From the NCBI RefSeq assembly GCF_900094585.1, contig NZ_FMAG01000001.1, positions 124,001 through 188,000 of the forward strand: DNA of 64,000 nucleotides. The letters run 5' to 3'. This document shows positions 45,139 through 54,601 of the stretch, piece by piece. The DNA comes from Martinezella multihospitum. Lineage in GTDB: Bacteria > Pseudomonadota > Alphaproteobacteria > Rhizobiales > Rhizobiaceae. Positions within the stretch are counted from its first letter, which is position 1. Each line of letters opens with the position of its first letter. The position numbers were made by a program, and so were the translations under genes. The notes below the pieces were generated by a model, which saw only the letters and a list, made by a program, of their open reading frames with translations, ran no database searches and was not told where the DNA came from.

Positions 45139-46542
45139 CTAGAAAAAGGAGGCGGCCAATTCCGGTGGCCCCTGCAGCGCATGCGCCATGAAATTCAATG
45201 CACCCTTCAAGGTCTCGCGGCCTATTGGGCCACCGAGGCAAACGCGCACGGCCTCCGGCGCCATGCCGTCTACCGTGAAGGCGTCGCTTGCGACAACGCC
45301 GATACCTGCATCGCGCATATGGCTACCGAAGGTGGCCCGCGTCCAGCCGCTACCGAGCGGCAGCCAGATGTTGAAACTGATGGGATCGGCCCGATAGCTG
45401 CCTGATGGCAATATGTCAGCAACCATCTCCTGGCGGGCGGCGGCCTCTGCGCGAATGAAACGCAGAATGCCATCGGCGGTACCGTCTTTGATCCAGCGCG
45501 TCGCAAGCGCCATATTGAGCGGCGACGCCATGACATTGCTGCTCCGCATCGCACTCACGAAGGGCCATATCGACCGCGTGTCCGGTGCCACGACGAAGGC
45601 TAGGCGCAACCCCGCACCGATGCACTTCGCCAACCCACCGATATGCCAGGTCAGCTCCGGTGCGATTGCAGCCATTGGCGCTGGCGCATCCAGCGGAATG
45701 AAGCCATAAGCATCGTCCTCGATGATCGGCACACGATATTTGCGGGCAATCGCGGCAATGGCTTCGCGCCGCGCCTGCGGAATCGTCAGCGTCGTTGGAT
45801 TCTGCAGTGTCGGGTTGAGGTAAAGCGCCTTCGGTCGCAGGCGCTCGCAGCTTTCTTCAAAGGCTTCCGGCAAGACACCTTCGTCATCCATCGCCAGGCC
45901 TGAGAGATTGAGCCGCAGCTGCGCCGCAATCGAACGCATGCCGGGATAGGTGATATTTTCAGAAAGCACGGTTTCGCCTGGCTTGGCCAAGAGGCCAAAG
46001 ATTGCCAGCAAGGCCGGGTGCGCGCCGGGTGTTACGAAGATGCGCTCCTGCGCCGGGGTGAGACCGCGGCGGCTGAGCCAGGTTGCGGCAGCCTCCTTGT
46101 CCATAACCATGCCGCCAAATCCCTGATACCGCAGCAAGGGAATAAGATCGACCGCTACGGCCGACATGCCCTCCTGCATGCGAGCAAGAAGATCCGGATC
46201 GCTCGGTTCTGGCGGCAGATTCATCGAAAAATCGATCGCGGATGCACGACGCGGATCGGAAGCAGCGTCGAGAGCGAAATTTCGGCGCTCCCTCCCCTGC
46301 CTGCCGGTCACGAACGTCCCGCGTCCAACATGGGAATCCACCAGCCCACGCTTCTGCGCCTCGACGTAGCCGCGCGCAACGGTCGTAAAATCGATGTTGA
46401 GACGCTTGGCGAGCGCGCGTTGCGGCGGCAGCCTGTCGCCGGCAGCAAGAACGCCGCTGCGCAAATCCATCTCGATCAGGTCGGCTATGGCAATGTAGCG
46501 GGGGCTGGAGGAGCGGCTGAGATCGGGATGCCAGTCTTTCAT
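45139..46542 (-). CDS. MocR-type GntR/aminotransferase transcriptional regulator
   Basis: This 467-residue protein has an N-terminal GntR winged helix-turn-helix (residues 10-75; LPPQRALAKRLNIDFTTVARGYVEA) fused to a fold-type-I aminotransferase domain that binds pyridoxal phosphate. The PLP segment includes IIEDDAYGF (Asp-x-Tyr) and a likely Schiff-base Lys in IGGLAKCIGAGLRL. MocR proteins sense PLP-linked metabolites such as GABA, taurine or vitamin B6. ATG 46542 follows GGAG at a good distance. A pair of direct repeats upstream fits MocR-type operators. The neighbouring DUF983 gene may be a target; its ligand is unknown. Confidence 0.88.
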   Translation of the reverse strand: MKDWHPDLSRSSSPRYIAIADLIEMDLRSGVLAAGDRLPPQRALAKRLNIDFTTVARGYVEAQKRGLVDSHVGRGTFVTGRQGRERRNFALDAASDPRRASAIDFSMNLPPEPSDPDLLARMQEGMSAVAVDLIPLLRYQGFGGMVMDKEAAATWLSRRGLTPAQERIFVTPGAHPALLAIFGLLAKPGETVLSENITYPGMRSIAAQLRLNLSGLAMDDEGVLPEAFEESCERLRPKALYLNPTLQNPTTLTIPQARREAIAAIARKYRVPIIEDDAYGFIPLDAPAPMAAIAPELTWHIGGLAKCIGAGLRLAFVVAPDTRSIWPFVSAMRSSNVMASPLNMALATRWIKDGTADGILRFIRAEAAARQEMVADILPSGSYRADPISFNIWLPLGSGWTRATFGSHMRDAGIGVVASDAFTVDGMAPEAVRVCLGGPIGRETLKGALNFMAHALQGPPELAASFF

Positions 46543-46874
46543 TTCATGCTCCGCACGAGACCGGACCTGAGCTGAAACTCCGGCCGACATTGATTGCATA
46601 TTATTGCATACAATTCCCGCTATGTGGAGCTATCGGCCCCACTTTTCATCCCCGAGAACACCAAATGCTGCAATATTCTCGATCCATGAATGCCTTGGCC
46701 AGCCGATGTTCCCGTAATTGACGGCATGACAAAGCTGTTTGATCGCCTCGGCATCGAGAAACCCGAAGGCCTATATCCCTGTTATCGCGATTCGTCCTTG
46801 CAAGCGCGGCACGTCGGTTTTGGGCCGGCGTGCCGATCATATGGCAAAGTTCCATCAAGGATGGGATGTCTCGC
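46543..46874. other. Gap between MocR and cydX genes, with possible gene remnant
   Basis: This 332-base gap holds the MocR promoter and operator repeats near its left end. On the minus strand 46630-46770 is open from stop to stop for 46 codons and reads like protein (FLDAEAIKQL, NIGWPRHSWIENIAAFGVLG), but has no start or ribosome site. It may be a gene remnant or chance. I see nothing else in it. Confidence 0.3.
46593..46610. promoter_or_regulatory. Direct-repeat operator upstream of MocR gene
   Basis: ATTGCATA occurs at 46593-46600 and again at 46603-46610, ten bases apart start to start, so both repeats face the same side of the helix. MocR-type regulators such as GabR and PdxR bind direct repeats near their own promoters. 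The element is about 50 bases before ATG 46542. Confidence 0.6.
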
Positions 46875-47000
46875 TCATTTTTCTTGAGCGCCCGCGGCTT
46901 TCGCTTTCGCTTGATCATCCACCAGCTCGTACCACATTGCGTTGAGGACGGCGAATGCTGCCGCGAGAGGGAAGCCGAGAAGCCAGGCAAAGTACCACAT
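46875..47000 (-). CDS. cydX: Cytochrome bd oxidase small subunit CydX
   Basis: This 41-residue frame begins at ATG 47000 behind GGAGA and ends at TGA 46875. The product, MWYFAWLLGFPLAAAF followed by AVLNAMWYELVDD, has the conserved N-terminal Trp-Tyr pair, one membrane helix and the acidic end of the helix seen in CydX/CbdX proteins. CydX stabilises the haem centres of the bd oxidase. It lies 18 bases after cydB, the usual position. The C-terminal tail (QAKAKAAGAQEK) is charged and cytoplasmic. It is shorter than usual gene-calling cut-offs and is easily missed. Confidence 0.9.
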   Translation of the reverse strand: MWYFAWLLGFPLAAAFAVLNAMWYELVDDQAKAKAAGAQEK

Positions 47001-47018
47001 GCGAAATCTCCTTACAGA

Positions 47019-48173
47019 TCAGTAGGCGTGACCGCTCTTGTCGTTGACCGTCTCCTCATCGACCTTGCCCCACAGCACGCGATAGACCCATGCGGTATAG
47101 GCGAGCACGATCGGCAGGAAGATGATGGTGACGACGAGCATGATGAACAGCGTCAGATGACTGGACGAAGCGTCCCAGACCGTGAGGCTGGAGCGCGGAT
47201 CGAGCGACGACGGCAGGATGAAGGGAAACATCGACAAGCCCACGGTCGAGATGATGCCGAAGATGGCAAGCTTGCTGAACAGCAGCACGGTCACTTCGCG
47301 CCGGCCGAGCATGGCAAGCAAGGCCGCTGCTGCCCCCACGAAGCCAAGAGCCGGTGCGATCATCATCCATGGATGGCTGCCGTAGTTGGCAAGCCATGCG
47401 CCCGCGCTGTGTTCGACCGTCTTCAGAAGCGGATTGGACGGGCCTTCGACATCGATTGCACTGGCGATGCGATAGCCGTCTATATCAATCCAAAGGAACA
47501 GGCCGCCGAGCGCAAAGAGCACGATTACGGCCAGGGCCGCCACGATGCCGAACCGACGCGCGCGTTCGGCAACAACCCCATCCGTCTTCACGAGAAGCCA
47601 GGCGGCACCGTGCATGACCAGCATGGCAACCGACAGCAGGCCACAGAGGAGCGCATAGGGGTTCAGAAGCGCGAAGAAGGAGCCTTCGTAGAAGATGCGC
47701 ATATCGTCGTCGAAGCGGAAGGGCACACCCTGGAGCACGTTACCGACCGCCACGCCGAAGATCAGCGATGGAACGAAACCGCCAATGAACAAGGCCCAGT
47801 CCCAGCCCGTCTTCCAGCGGGCGCTATCGCGCTTGGAACGGTATTTGAACGCAACCGGCCGCAGGATCAGGGCAAACAGGATTACAAACATCGCGAGATA
47901 GAAGCCGGAAAAGGATACGGCATAGAGTGGAGGCCAAGCGGCGAAAATCGCCCCGCCGCCGAGGATCAGCCAGACCTGGTTGCCTTCCCAGGTCGCGCCG
48001 ATCGAGTTGATGGCGATGCGCCGCTCCGTATCCGTCTTGGCGACGAAGGGAAGGAGCGTGCCGACGCCGAGGTCGAAGCCGTCGGTGACGGCAAAGCCGA
48101 TCAGAAGCACGCCGAGAAGCAGCCACCAGATGATGCGCAGGGTTTCATAGTCGATCAATTCATGCAGGATCAT
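47019..48173 (-). CDS. cydB: Cytochrome bd ubiquinol oxidase subunit II
   Basis: This 384-residue inner-membrane protein has about eight hydrophobic segments. Family landmarks include [24 protein letters not shown] at the start, then [23 protein letters not shown]. It pairs with CydA to form the bd oxidase that reduces O2 with quinol electrons at low oxygen. It starts six bases after the cydA stop and is followed by cydX, so the three structural subunits are made together. The length matches the CydB norm. Confidence 0.95.
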   Translation of the reverse strand: MILHELIDYETLRIIWWLLLGVLLIGFAVTDGFDLGVGTLLPFVAKTDTERRIAINSIGATWEGNQVWLILGGGAIFAAWPPLYAVSFSGFYLAMFVILFALILRPVAFKYRSKRDSARWKTGWDWALFIGGFVPSLIFGVAVGNVLQGVPFRFDDDMRIFYEGSFFALLNPYALLCGLLSVAMLVMHGAAWLLVKTDGVVAERARRFGIVAALAVIVLFALGGLFLWIDIDGYRIASAIDVEGPSNPLLKTVEHSAGAWLANYGSHPWMMIAPALGFVGAAAALLAMLGRREVTVLLFSKLAIFGIISTVGLSMFPFILPSSLDPRSSLTVWDASSSHLTLFIMLVVTIIFLPIVLAYTAWVYRVLWGKVDEETVNDKSGHAY

Positions 48174-48179
48174 GGCAGG

Positions 48180-49775
48180 TCACTCCGCAGCCGGAACGAG
48201 GTTTTCGGAAATCAGCTTGGCCTCCGGTTCGTCGTCCGGTTCGGGGCCTTTGCGGATCGCCTTGATCATCAGCGTCATCTCGATGACGATGAGGACGGTG
48301 TAGAGCGCGGCAAAGCCAAGGATGGTGAGAAGCACAGTGCCGGCGCCGAGATTGGAGACGGCCGCGGCCGTCGGCAGCACGCCTTCGATGATCCACGGCT
48401 GACGGCCGAATTCCGCAACGACCCAGCCAAGCTCGATGGCGACCCAGGGCAGAGGAATGGCGAAAACCGCGATCCTCAGCAGCAGCGGATATCGATCCAG
48501 TTTCCGCCGCGCCGAAAGCCAGAAGAAGACCGTCATCAGCAGGATGAAGAACATCCCAAGGCCGACCATGATGCGGAAGGACCAGAAGAGCGTCGGCACA
48601 TTCGGAATGGTATCGCGAGCGGCCTGCGCGATCTGCTCCTCCGTTGCCTGGCGTGGATCGTCGATATAGCGCTTGAGCAACAGAGCATAACCGAGCTCAT
48701 GGCCGATATCCTCGAAGGAGGTGCGCGCGGTGGCCACGTCCTGCGAGACTTCGCCGGGCGTTGCCGGCTTGGCAGCGCGGATCTTCACCAGCGCATCATA
48801 GGCCTTGATGCCCTCGCGAATACGGTCCTTGGCCTGTTCTTCGAGCTTGTCGATGCCAGGGATTTCCGTCGTCAGCGATCGCGTCCCGATCAGGCCCATG
48901 GCCCATGGAATATGAATGGCATAGTGCGTCTCGCGGGCCTCCTGGTCTGGAAAGCCGAAGGCGGTGAAGGCGGCCGGCGCCGGTTCGGTCTTCCACATCG
49001 CCTCAATTGCCGCGAGCTTCATCTTCTGATGCTCGGTCGTCAGATAGCCGCTTTCATCGCCAAGCACGACGACCGAAAGCGCCGAAGCCAGGCCGAAGGA
49101 TGCGGCAACCGTCATCGAGCGCTTCGCCAGCTCGACGCTGCGGCCCTTCAGAAGATACCAGGCTGAGACACCAAGCACGAAGACCGAGGCACAGACGTAG
49201 CCCGCCGAGACGGTGTGAACGAATTTCGCCTGCGCCACCGGATTGAAGACGACGTCGAAGAAACTGACAATCTCCATGCGCATGGTCTGCGGGTTGAGCG
49301 CCGAGCCTGCCGGGTTCTGCATCCAGCCATTGGCGATCAGGATCCACAAGGCCGAGAAATTCGAACCAAGCGCCACAGCCCAGGTCGCGACCAGATGGCC
49401 GACTTTCGACAGCTTGTCCCAGCCGAAAAAGAACAGGCCGACGAAGGTCGCCTCGAGGAAGAAAGCCATCAATCCTTCGATCGCCAGCGGCGCACCAAAA
49501 ATATCGCCGACATAATAGCTGTAATAGCTCCAGTTCATGCCGAACTGGAATTCCATCACAATGCCGGTGGCGACGCCGAGCACGAAGTTGATGCCGAAGA
49601 GCGTCCCCCAGAACTTCGTCATCTGTCGCCAGATCTGGCGACCCGTCATGACGTAGGTCGTCTCCATGATGGCAAGCAGCACGGAAAGGCCGAGCGTCAG
49701 CGGCACGAATAAGAAGTGATACAGCGCCGTCATGGCGAACTGCAGGCGCGACAGCGCCACGATATCGAGTTCCAT
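48180..49775 (-). CDS. cydA: Cytochrome bd ubiquinol oxidase subunit I
   Basis: This 531-residue inner-membrane subunit carries the haems b558, b595 and d. The haem ligand His near residue 20 lies in TALYHFLFVPLTLG, and the quinol-site and GRQPW landmark (VVAEFGRQPWIIEGVLP) are present. The long hydrophilic region between about residues 250 and 355 is the quinol-binding Q-loop. GGGAG lies before ATG 49775. It sits 79 bases after cydC and directly before cydB. The oxidase supports respiration at low oxygen and under inhibition of the haem-copper oxidases. Confidence 0.95.
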   Translation of the reverse strand: MELDIVALSRLQFAMTALYHFLFVPLTLGLSVLLAIMETTYVMTGRQIWRQMTKFWGTLFGINFVLGVATGIVMEFQFGMNWSYYSYYVGDIFGAPLAIEGLMAFFLEATFVGLFFFGWDKLSKVGHLVATWAVALGSNFSALWILIANGWMQNPAGSALNPQTMRMEIVSFFDVVFNPVAQAKFVHTVSAGYVCASVFVLGVSAWYLLKGRSVELAKRSMTVAASFGLASALSVVVLGDESGYLTTEHQKMKLAAIEAMWKTEPAPAAFTAFGFPDQEARETHYAIHIPWAMGLIGTRSLTTEIPGIDKLEEQAKDRIREGIKAYDALVKIRAAKPATPGEVSQDVATARTSFEDIGHELGYALLLKRYIDDPRQATEEQIAQAARDTIPNVPTLFWSFRIMVGLGMFFILLMTVFFWLSARRKLDRYPLLLRIAVFAIPLPWVAIELGWVVAEFGRQPWIIEGVLPTAAAVSNLGAGTVLLTILGFAALYTVLIVIEMTLMIKAIRKGPEPDDEPEAKLISENLVPAAE

Positions 49776-49854
49776 AGTCTTTCTCCCACCCCCTACGGTG
49801 TGTCTGACAGGAATGCGGCGCCATTCGACGCGCCGCGGGCATGTTGACTACCCC

Positions 49855-51546
49855 TCAATCCGGCCGCAGCCGATCGAGAAGCATTTCGAATTCCGATGTG
49901 CCGCGTGCAGCCATGGCGACGATGCGACCGTCGTCCAGAGCGACGATGCGGTCTGCCAAGGCAGCCTCACGGCGGATATGCGTGGCGATGACGAGACTGC
50001 GCCCATCGACCACTGAGGCCAGTCGAGCGAGCACGGCACGGGCCGTGGCGGCGTCGAGGCCTTCCGTCGGCTCATCGAGAAGCCAGAGCGGCGTATCGCG
50101 CAGCAGGAGCCTTGCGAGCGCCAGCCGGCGAAGCTGACCACCGGAGAGGCCACTGCCGCCTTCGCCGAGACGCGTTGAAAGGCCATGAGGGAGTGCGTCG
50201 ATGTCGTCAAGTAAGCCGGCCGTTGCGAGCGCATCGCGCAGCCGATTGTCGTCTGCATGAGGCGCCGCCAGCTTCAGATTGCCCCGCACCGTGTCTCGAA
50301 ACAGCTCACTACGCTGCATCAGCGTCGCAGCAGCTTGACGAGCCACCGAGCCGCTCGTCGCGGCAATCTCGCCCGCCAGCAGGGCCAGCAACGTCGATTT
50401 GCCGACGCCGCTTTCACCCACGACCGCCAGCCGTTCGCCGACCGGCAGTGATAGAGACAGATCGCTGAGGACTGGGCGGAAAGCTCCCTCGCGTCCGGCG
50501 GCGACAGCGCTGAGTTGGAAGGCGTAGCCGGCGACCGGTTCAACCCGCGGCATGGGAGCGGCGGCCGGGTTCAATCGAGGCGCGATGCGCCTTGCGGCCA
50601 GTAGGGTTCGTCCAAGTTCCAGCGCCCCTCGTCTAAGAGCCGCAAAAGGTTCCGTGGCGGCGAAGGCGATAAGCAGCGCGAAGGCGGCGGCAGGCGCGCC
50701 AATCGTTCCCTGCTTGGCAAGCAGGGCAACCACAAGCAGCGTCGTCGTCAACAAGAATGTCGATCCGAGAGAAAAGCCCGCAGCAACACCACTGTCGATT
50801 CTATTCAAGGCGCTGTCAGCCTCCGCCAATCGCTGATCCGCTTCGACGATCGCCGCCCGTTGTGCCTGCAGCTGTCCGGCCATCGCCAGATCGGTCTGAC
50901 CGGCAACAAGGTCGACAATCCGGGCACGCAATGCTTCCATCGCGTGGGCGCGGCGACGCCCTGGCTTCAGCGCCAGACGCGCCGCGACAATAGAAAGACC
51001 AAGACAGAGCGCGACAAGCCACAGCCCTGTCATGACGCCGAACGACGGATCGATGAAACAGAGCGCGATCGTCACTGCAATAGCGGCGAGAACCGCAACT
51101 ACGGCTGGCACAAGCACGCGCAGATAGAGGGAATCAAGCGCATCGACATCATTCGTCAGGCGGAACAGCAGCTTTGCCGGCCGGCGGATCATCGCCGCAG
51201 CCGCGGAAGGCTCCGCCCAGCCGCGAAACAACCTCTCGCGCAAGGCGGCAAGAACCCTGAGGGTCGCGTCATGCGTAACAAGCCGCTCGCCGTATCGAGC
51301 AGCCGTCCGGCCGATTGCGAGCAGGCGTATGCCGGCCGACGGCATAAAGACGTCGAAAACCGCAGCACTCGCGACCGTCAGGCCGGCAAAGGCCGAAGCG
51401 GTGATGAACCAGCCGGACAGTCCCAGCAGCCCGCCGCCGGCGAGCATGGCCAGCACGGACAAGCCGGCGCCGAGAGCAAGGCTCGCGCCACGCTCGACCC
51501 AGAATAGCCTGACCAACGGTAGAAGGGTCTTGAGCGACGTCTTCAT
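49855..51546 (-). CDS. cydC: Cysteine/glutathione ABC exporter subunit CydC
   Basis: This 563-residue half-transporter has an N-terminal six-helix membrane domain and a C-terminal ATPase domain. Walker A GESGVGKSTLL, signature GLSGGQLRR, and Walker B/D-loop WLLDEPTEGLD are intact. With CydD it exports reduced thiols to the periplasm, needed for assembly of bd oxidase. Its start overlaps the cydD stop (ATGA), so the two halves are made in a 1:1 ratio. Seventy-nine bases separate it from cydA. Confidence 0.93.
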   Translation of the reverse strand: MKTSLKTLLPLVRLFWVERGASLALGAGLSVLAMLAGGGLLGLSGWFITASAFAGLTVASAAVFDVFMPSAGIRLLAIGRTAARYGERLVTHDATLRVLAALRERLFRGWAEPSAAAAMIRRPAKLLFRLTNDVDALDSLYLRVLVPAVVAVLAAIAVTIALCFIDPSFGVMTGLWLVALCLGLSIVAARLALKPGRRRAHAMEALRARIVDLVAGQTDLAMAGQLQAQRAAIVEADQRLAEADSALNRIDSGVAAGFSLGSTFLLTTTLLVVALLAKQGTIGAPAAAFALLIAFAATEPFAALRRGALELGRTLLAARRIAPRLNPAAAPMPRVEPVAGYAFQLSAVAAGREGAFRPVLSDLSLSLPVGERLAVVGESGVGKSTLLALLAGEIAATSGSVARQAAATLMQRSELFRDTVRGNLKLAAPHADDNRLRDALATAGLLDDIDALPHGLSTRLGEGGSGLSGGQLRRLALARLLLRDTPLWLLDEPTEGLDAATARAVLARLASVVDGRSLVIATHIRREAALADRIVALDDGRIVAMAARGTSEFEMLLDRLRPD

Positions 51547-53294
51547 GCCGCTGCCCTCCGCGCCCGCTCATCGAGCCGGACGATGCGATCCATTCGCGCG
51601 GCAAGCACGGGATCATGCGTGGCGACGATCAGGACGCGGCCCTTGGCGAGCGCGAGCAGCGTATCCGTGACTGCGGCGGCCGTCCGTGCATCGAGATGAG
51701 CGGTCGGTTCGTCCGCGAGAATGATATCGGCCCGTTCATCGACCATCATGCGCGCCAGCGCCAGTCTCAGCGCCTCGCCACCGGAAAGACCGAGCCCTCC
51801 CTCACCGACCGCAGCTATCCGTTCCGGAGTAAAGACCCGATCGAGAGCAACGCCTTCGAGAGCCGAAGCGACGGCGGGAGCGTCGATGTTGCCGCGCCCC
51901 AGGCTAATATTGCGTATGACGCTGCCGGCAAAGATATGCGGCGATTGACCGATCCACGCCATGCGGTGGCGCAACGCATCGGCCGTGTCGTCACGCAGCG
52001 GGATGCCGCCGATCCTGATGGCACCGGCCTCCTGTCGCGCAAGACCAGCAATCAGCGACAGAAGCGTGGTCTTGCCCGAGCCGCTGGCACCCCAGAGCGC
52101 CACATGCTCCCCGGCCTCGATAGAAAGATCGAAATGATCGATTGCGGCGTCTCGCTCCTGCATATGGCGAAAGACCAGTGCTTCGATATCGACGAAGGCC
52201 TCGCTTGTCGGCGTCGACGATTGCAGGTCGGCGCCGCCGAGAATGGTTTGGCGCGATGATGCCAGCTCTCTCAAGGCCGAAAGTGCCGCCTCGCCATTGG
52301 CGCGGTCATGCCAAACGGCGGATAGCTCCCGCAGCGGCTCGAAGAAGGCAGGCGCCAGCAGCAGGATGAAGAGACCCTGCGTCAATGTGAGACGACCATC
52401 CCAGGTGCCGATTTCGATCGAGCCCAGGAGGCTGAAGCCGACATAGACGGCCGTCGCGGCAACGCCGAGCGCTGCGAAGAATTCGAGTACGGCCGAAGAC
52501 AGGAATGCGATCCTCAACACAGCCATGGTGCGCAGCCGCAGCGAGTCCGCATCGGCACGCAGGCGCCGGGCCGTAAGATCGACGGCGTCGAGCGCGCGAA
52601 TGGTCGCAAGGCCGCGAAGGCGATCGAGCAAAAAGACATTGATGCCGCCGGTCTCGGCAAGCTGCTTCTCGCTGGCGGCCTTGGCGCGCCAGCCGATCAA
52701 CGCCATGAAAATCGGAATGAGCGGCGCGCAAAGCGCGAGGATCAGCGCTGCCAGCCAGGAAATCGGCAGGATACAGATGAGCATGACGAGCGGCACCAGG
52801 CTTGCTCTCATGCGGGTCGGACGGAAGCGCGCGAGATAGGGAACGACCGCCTCCGCCTGCTCGCCCAGCACACTTGCCGCCAAGCCGGATGCCGGCCTGC
52901 CGCTGTCGAGCGGGGAACGTGCGGCAAGAGCTGCAGCTGCGGCTAAGCGCTGCGAGCTCAGCTCCCGGCGCGCGGCGAGAAATGCGAGCCGGCCACCCGC
53001 CGCATCCAGACAGGCCCGCAGGACGCCGATACCCGCAACCACCGCGGCTGGAACCGCAACCTCGCCGACGCCGCCACCTCGACTGATCGCCCCAACACCG
53101 ACCGCAAGCATTGCTGCCTGGCCGATCCATCCGAGGGAAGACAGGCAGAGCAGCGCTGATGCAAGGCCGAGGCCGCGACACTTTGCGGCCATCGGTTCCT
53201 TCGCCGCCTTGTCGATAATCAAACTCTCCGACGCAGGTGGGTTCGCAACCTTGCGTCTTTCCAACATTCCATCGGTGGCGGAGGAGGCTGTCAC
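51543..53294 (-). CDS. cydD: Cysteine/glutathione ABC exporter subunit CydD
   Basis: This 583-residue half-transporter is the first gene of the cyd operon. The membrane domain (residues 30-340) precedes an ATPase domain with Walker A GASGSGKTTLL, the signature LGLSGGEALR, and Walker B/D-loop IILADEPTAHLD. The start is taken as GTG 53294, because AAAGGA lies nine bases before it; the in-frame ATG 53324 has CCTCC rather than a ribosome site upstream. The first 35 residues are charged and cytoplasmic. A FNR-like site lies about 70 bases upstream. Confidence 0.9.
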   Translation of the reverse strand: MTASSATDGMLERRKVANPPASESLIIDKAAKEPMAAKCRGLGLASALLCLSSLGWIGQAAMLAVGVGAISRGGGVGEVAVPAAVVAGIGVLRACLDAAGGRLAFLAARRELSSQRLAAAAALAARSPLDSGRPASGLAASVLGEQAEAVVPYLARFRPTRMRASLVPLVMLICILPISWLAALILALCAPLIPIFMALIGWRAKAASEKQLAETGGINVFLLDRLRGLATIRALDAVDLTARRLRADADSLRLRTMAVLRIAFLSSAVLEFFAALGVAATAVYVGFSLLGSIEIGTWDGRLTLTQGLFILLLAPAFFEPLRELSAVWHDRANGEAALSALRELASSRQTILGGADLQSSTPTSEAFVDIEALVFRHMQERDAAIDHFDLSIEAGEHVALWGASGSGKTTLLSLIAGLARQEAGAIRIGGIPLRDDTADALRHRMAWIGQSPHIFAGSVIRNISLGRGNIDAPAVASALEGVALDRVFTPERIAAVGEGGLGLSGGEALRLALARMMVDERADIILADEPTAHLDARTAAAVTDTLLALAKGRVLIVATHDPVLAARMDRIVRLDERARRAAA

Positions 53295-53365
53295 GTGAGC
53301 CCGTCCTTTCCAAGTCAGTGTCATCAAGGAGGGTCCGCCGACCAGTAAAGATCGAATGATCTACA

Positions 53366-53379
53366 TTGCAGACCATCAA
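53366..53379 (-). promoter_or_regulatory. Possible FNR/FixK-type site upstream of cydD
   Basis: TTGCA-GACC-ATCAA departs from the FNR/FixK consensus TTGAT-N4-ATCAA at two positions in one half. It lies about 72 bases before the likely cydD start, where an anaerobic activator would bind. Oxygen control of cyd operons by FNR-type proteins is well known. Support here is the imperfect sequence match only. Confidence 0.35.
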
Positions 53380-54035
53380 TCTTTCGTCGAACCCAGAACG
53401 CACTTGCCGCAATCGACGATATCGGAGCCCCAATATGACTGGCTTTCTGCCTCTTGTCAGCGACAAGAATAGCAGCGCCCGTCTCGCCGATGGGTTGATC
53501 CCATGGCAAGTTGTTCGCGACATGGTTCTAAGGCAGTTTGTGCACTGCGCAAAAGCGTGCAGGATGTCGCAGGGCTTCGCCACAGCCATGTCAGATTGAC
53601 GCAGAAGCCCATGATATTTCTAGGTTGTTGTGATAGTGGCGTCTCATCGTCCGGCAGCTAAACCGTTTGCACTGCAGCAATTTTCCTCGATTCTGACGTC
53701 TGTTCGGGAAGCGCGAATCCACCGCCGCTCACCATCCGGTCGGAGATGAAACCCGCGACCATTTGACCTCTATTGCGGTAAACTTAGTGCCAAGCTGGCG
53801 AATCACCCGATCGAATGGACCGCGCCGACTGCAAGACGAGCAATCATCGACCCAGGGCACACAGACGAGGGCCTATAGATATATAAGGTTTGCATCATAC
53901 CGGCAACGAGACTTGACGGATGCCACCGTTATCGATGTGTTGGATACGCGTTTGCTTGTCCGGGCAAGTTTAACCGGAGAGATTGCAAGCGACGCCGAAG
54001 AACTGCTTCGGGCCGAGACGTTTTGGGAGAATGCA
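53380..54035. other. Long gap between cydD and USP gene
   Basis: This 656-base region has no confident gene. The right part (53763-54035) is open in the same frame as the universal stress protein, and the stretch after 53912 (TDATVIDVLDTRLLVRASLTG) reads somewhat like protein. No ribosome site supports an upstream start. Promoters for cydD and the stress-protein gene must lie here. Confidence 0.4.
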
Positions 54036-54494
54036 ATGTATGACAAGATCATTTGCGCAATTGGGCTGGGCTCGCGCGAGCGCGCCGAACGCTTGTTGCG
54101 AACGTCTCAGGCACTTTTATCTCCAGGCGGCGAATTGACGGTCGCGCACGTTATCGAGCGTTTCCCCTCCGGGCGCGAAAGCCCAGACGATTGGGCTGTT
54201 TCAGTGATCACGGAGGCTGAGGAAAAACTCGATGCTCTGTGCAGGCGTCTTGGCATTACCGCCTCCGTCGATGTGCGCATGGGCACGGCATCGAAGACGC
54301 TGCTGACCGTCGCCAAGGAGAAGAAGGCCGACCTCATCATTCTTGCGACGCATACCTCCGATATTATCGATCGCATATTCGGTTCGACGGTCGAATATGT
54401 CATCCGCCACGCAGAATGTTCCGTCCTCGTCGAGCGAGCCGATAAATCGCACGACGATACGGCAAGGAAAGCGACCACAGCGAAGAAGGCATAG
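54036..54494 (+). CDS. UspA-family universal stress protein
   Basis: This 152-residue single UspA domain starts MYDKIICAIGLGSRERAERLL and has the family strand order (ELTVAHVIERFPS, ADLIILATHTS). The C-terminal ATP-binding motif is degenerate: the usual G-x2-G-x9-G-S/T pattern is THTSDIIDRIFGST, with only the last Gly-Ser present. GGGAGA precedes ATG 54036. The protein is commonly induced by stress or low oxygen; proximity to the cyd operon makes low-oxygen control plausible. An in-frame upstream extension is possible but unsupported. Confidence 0.8.
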   Translation: MYDKIICAIGLGSRERAERLLRTSQALLSPGGELTVAHVIERFPSGRESPDDWAVSVITEAEEKLDALCRRLGITASVDVRMGTASKTLLTVAKEKKADLIILATHTSDIIDRIFGSTVEYVIRHAECSVLVERADKSHDDTARKATTAKKA

Positions 54495-54601
54495 CGGGCA
54501 TATCGTGCAGGAATTCTGTCGAGACACAGCGTGGTTACGGTTTGCGCTGCCCCGCAGTGATGCTACATACCCGCTCCGACCTCAAATCCAAGACGAGTTG
54601 A

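Noticed and set aside
46830..49166. 778-codon plus-strand frame across cydB/cydA
   Set aside because: The translation is rich in Arg, Asp and Gln repeats typical of antisense reading in GC-rich DNA, and lies over intact cyd genes.
51615..52259. Plus-strand frame inside cydD
   Set aside because: Antisense shadow of a well-supported ATPase domain.
53494..53509. TTGATCCCATGGCAA as a second FNR-like site
   Set aside because: The half-sites are separated by five rather than four bases and the right half is mismatched.
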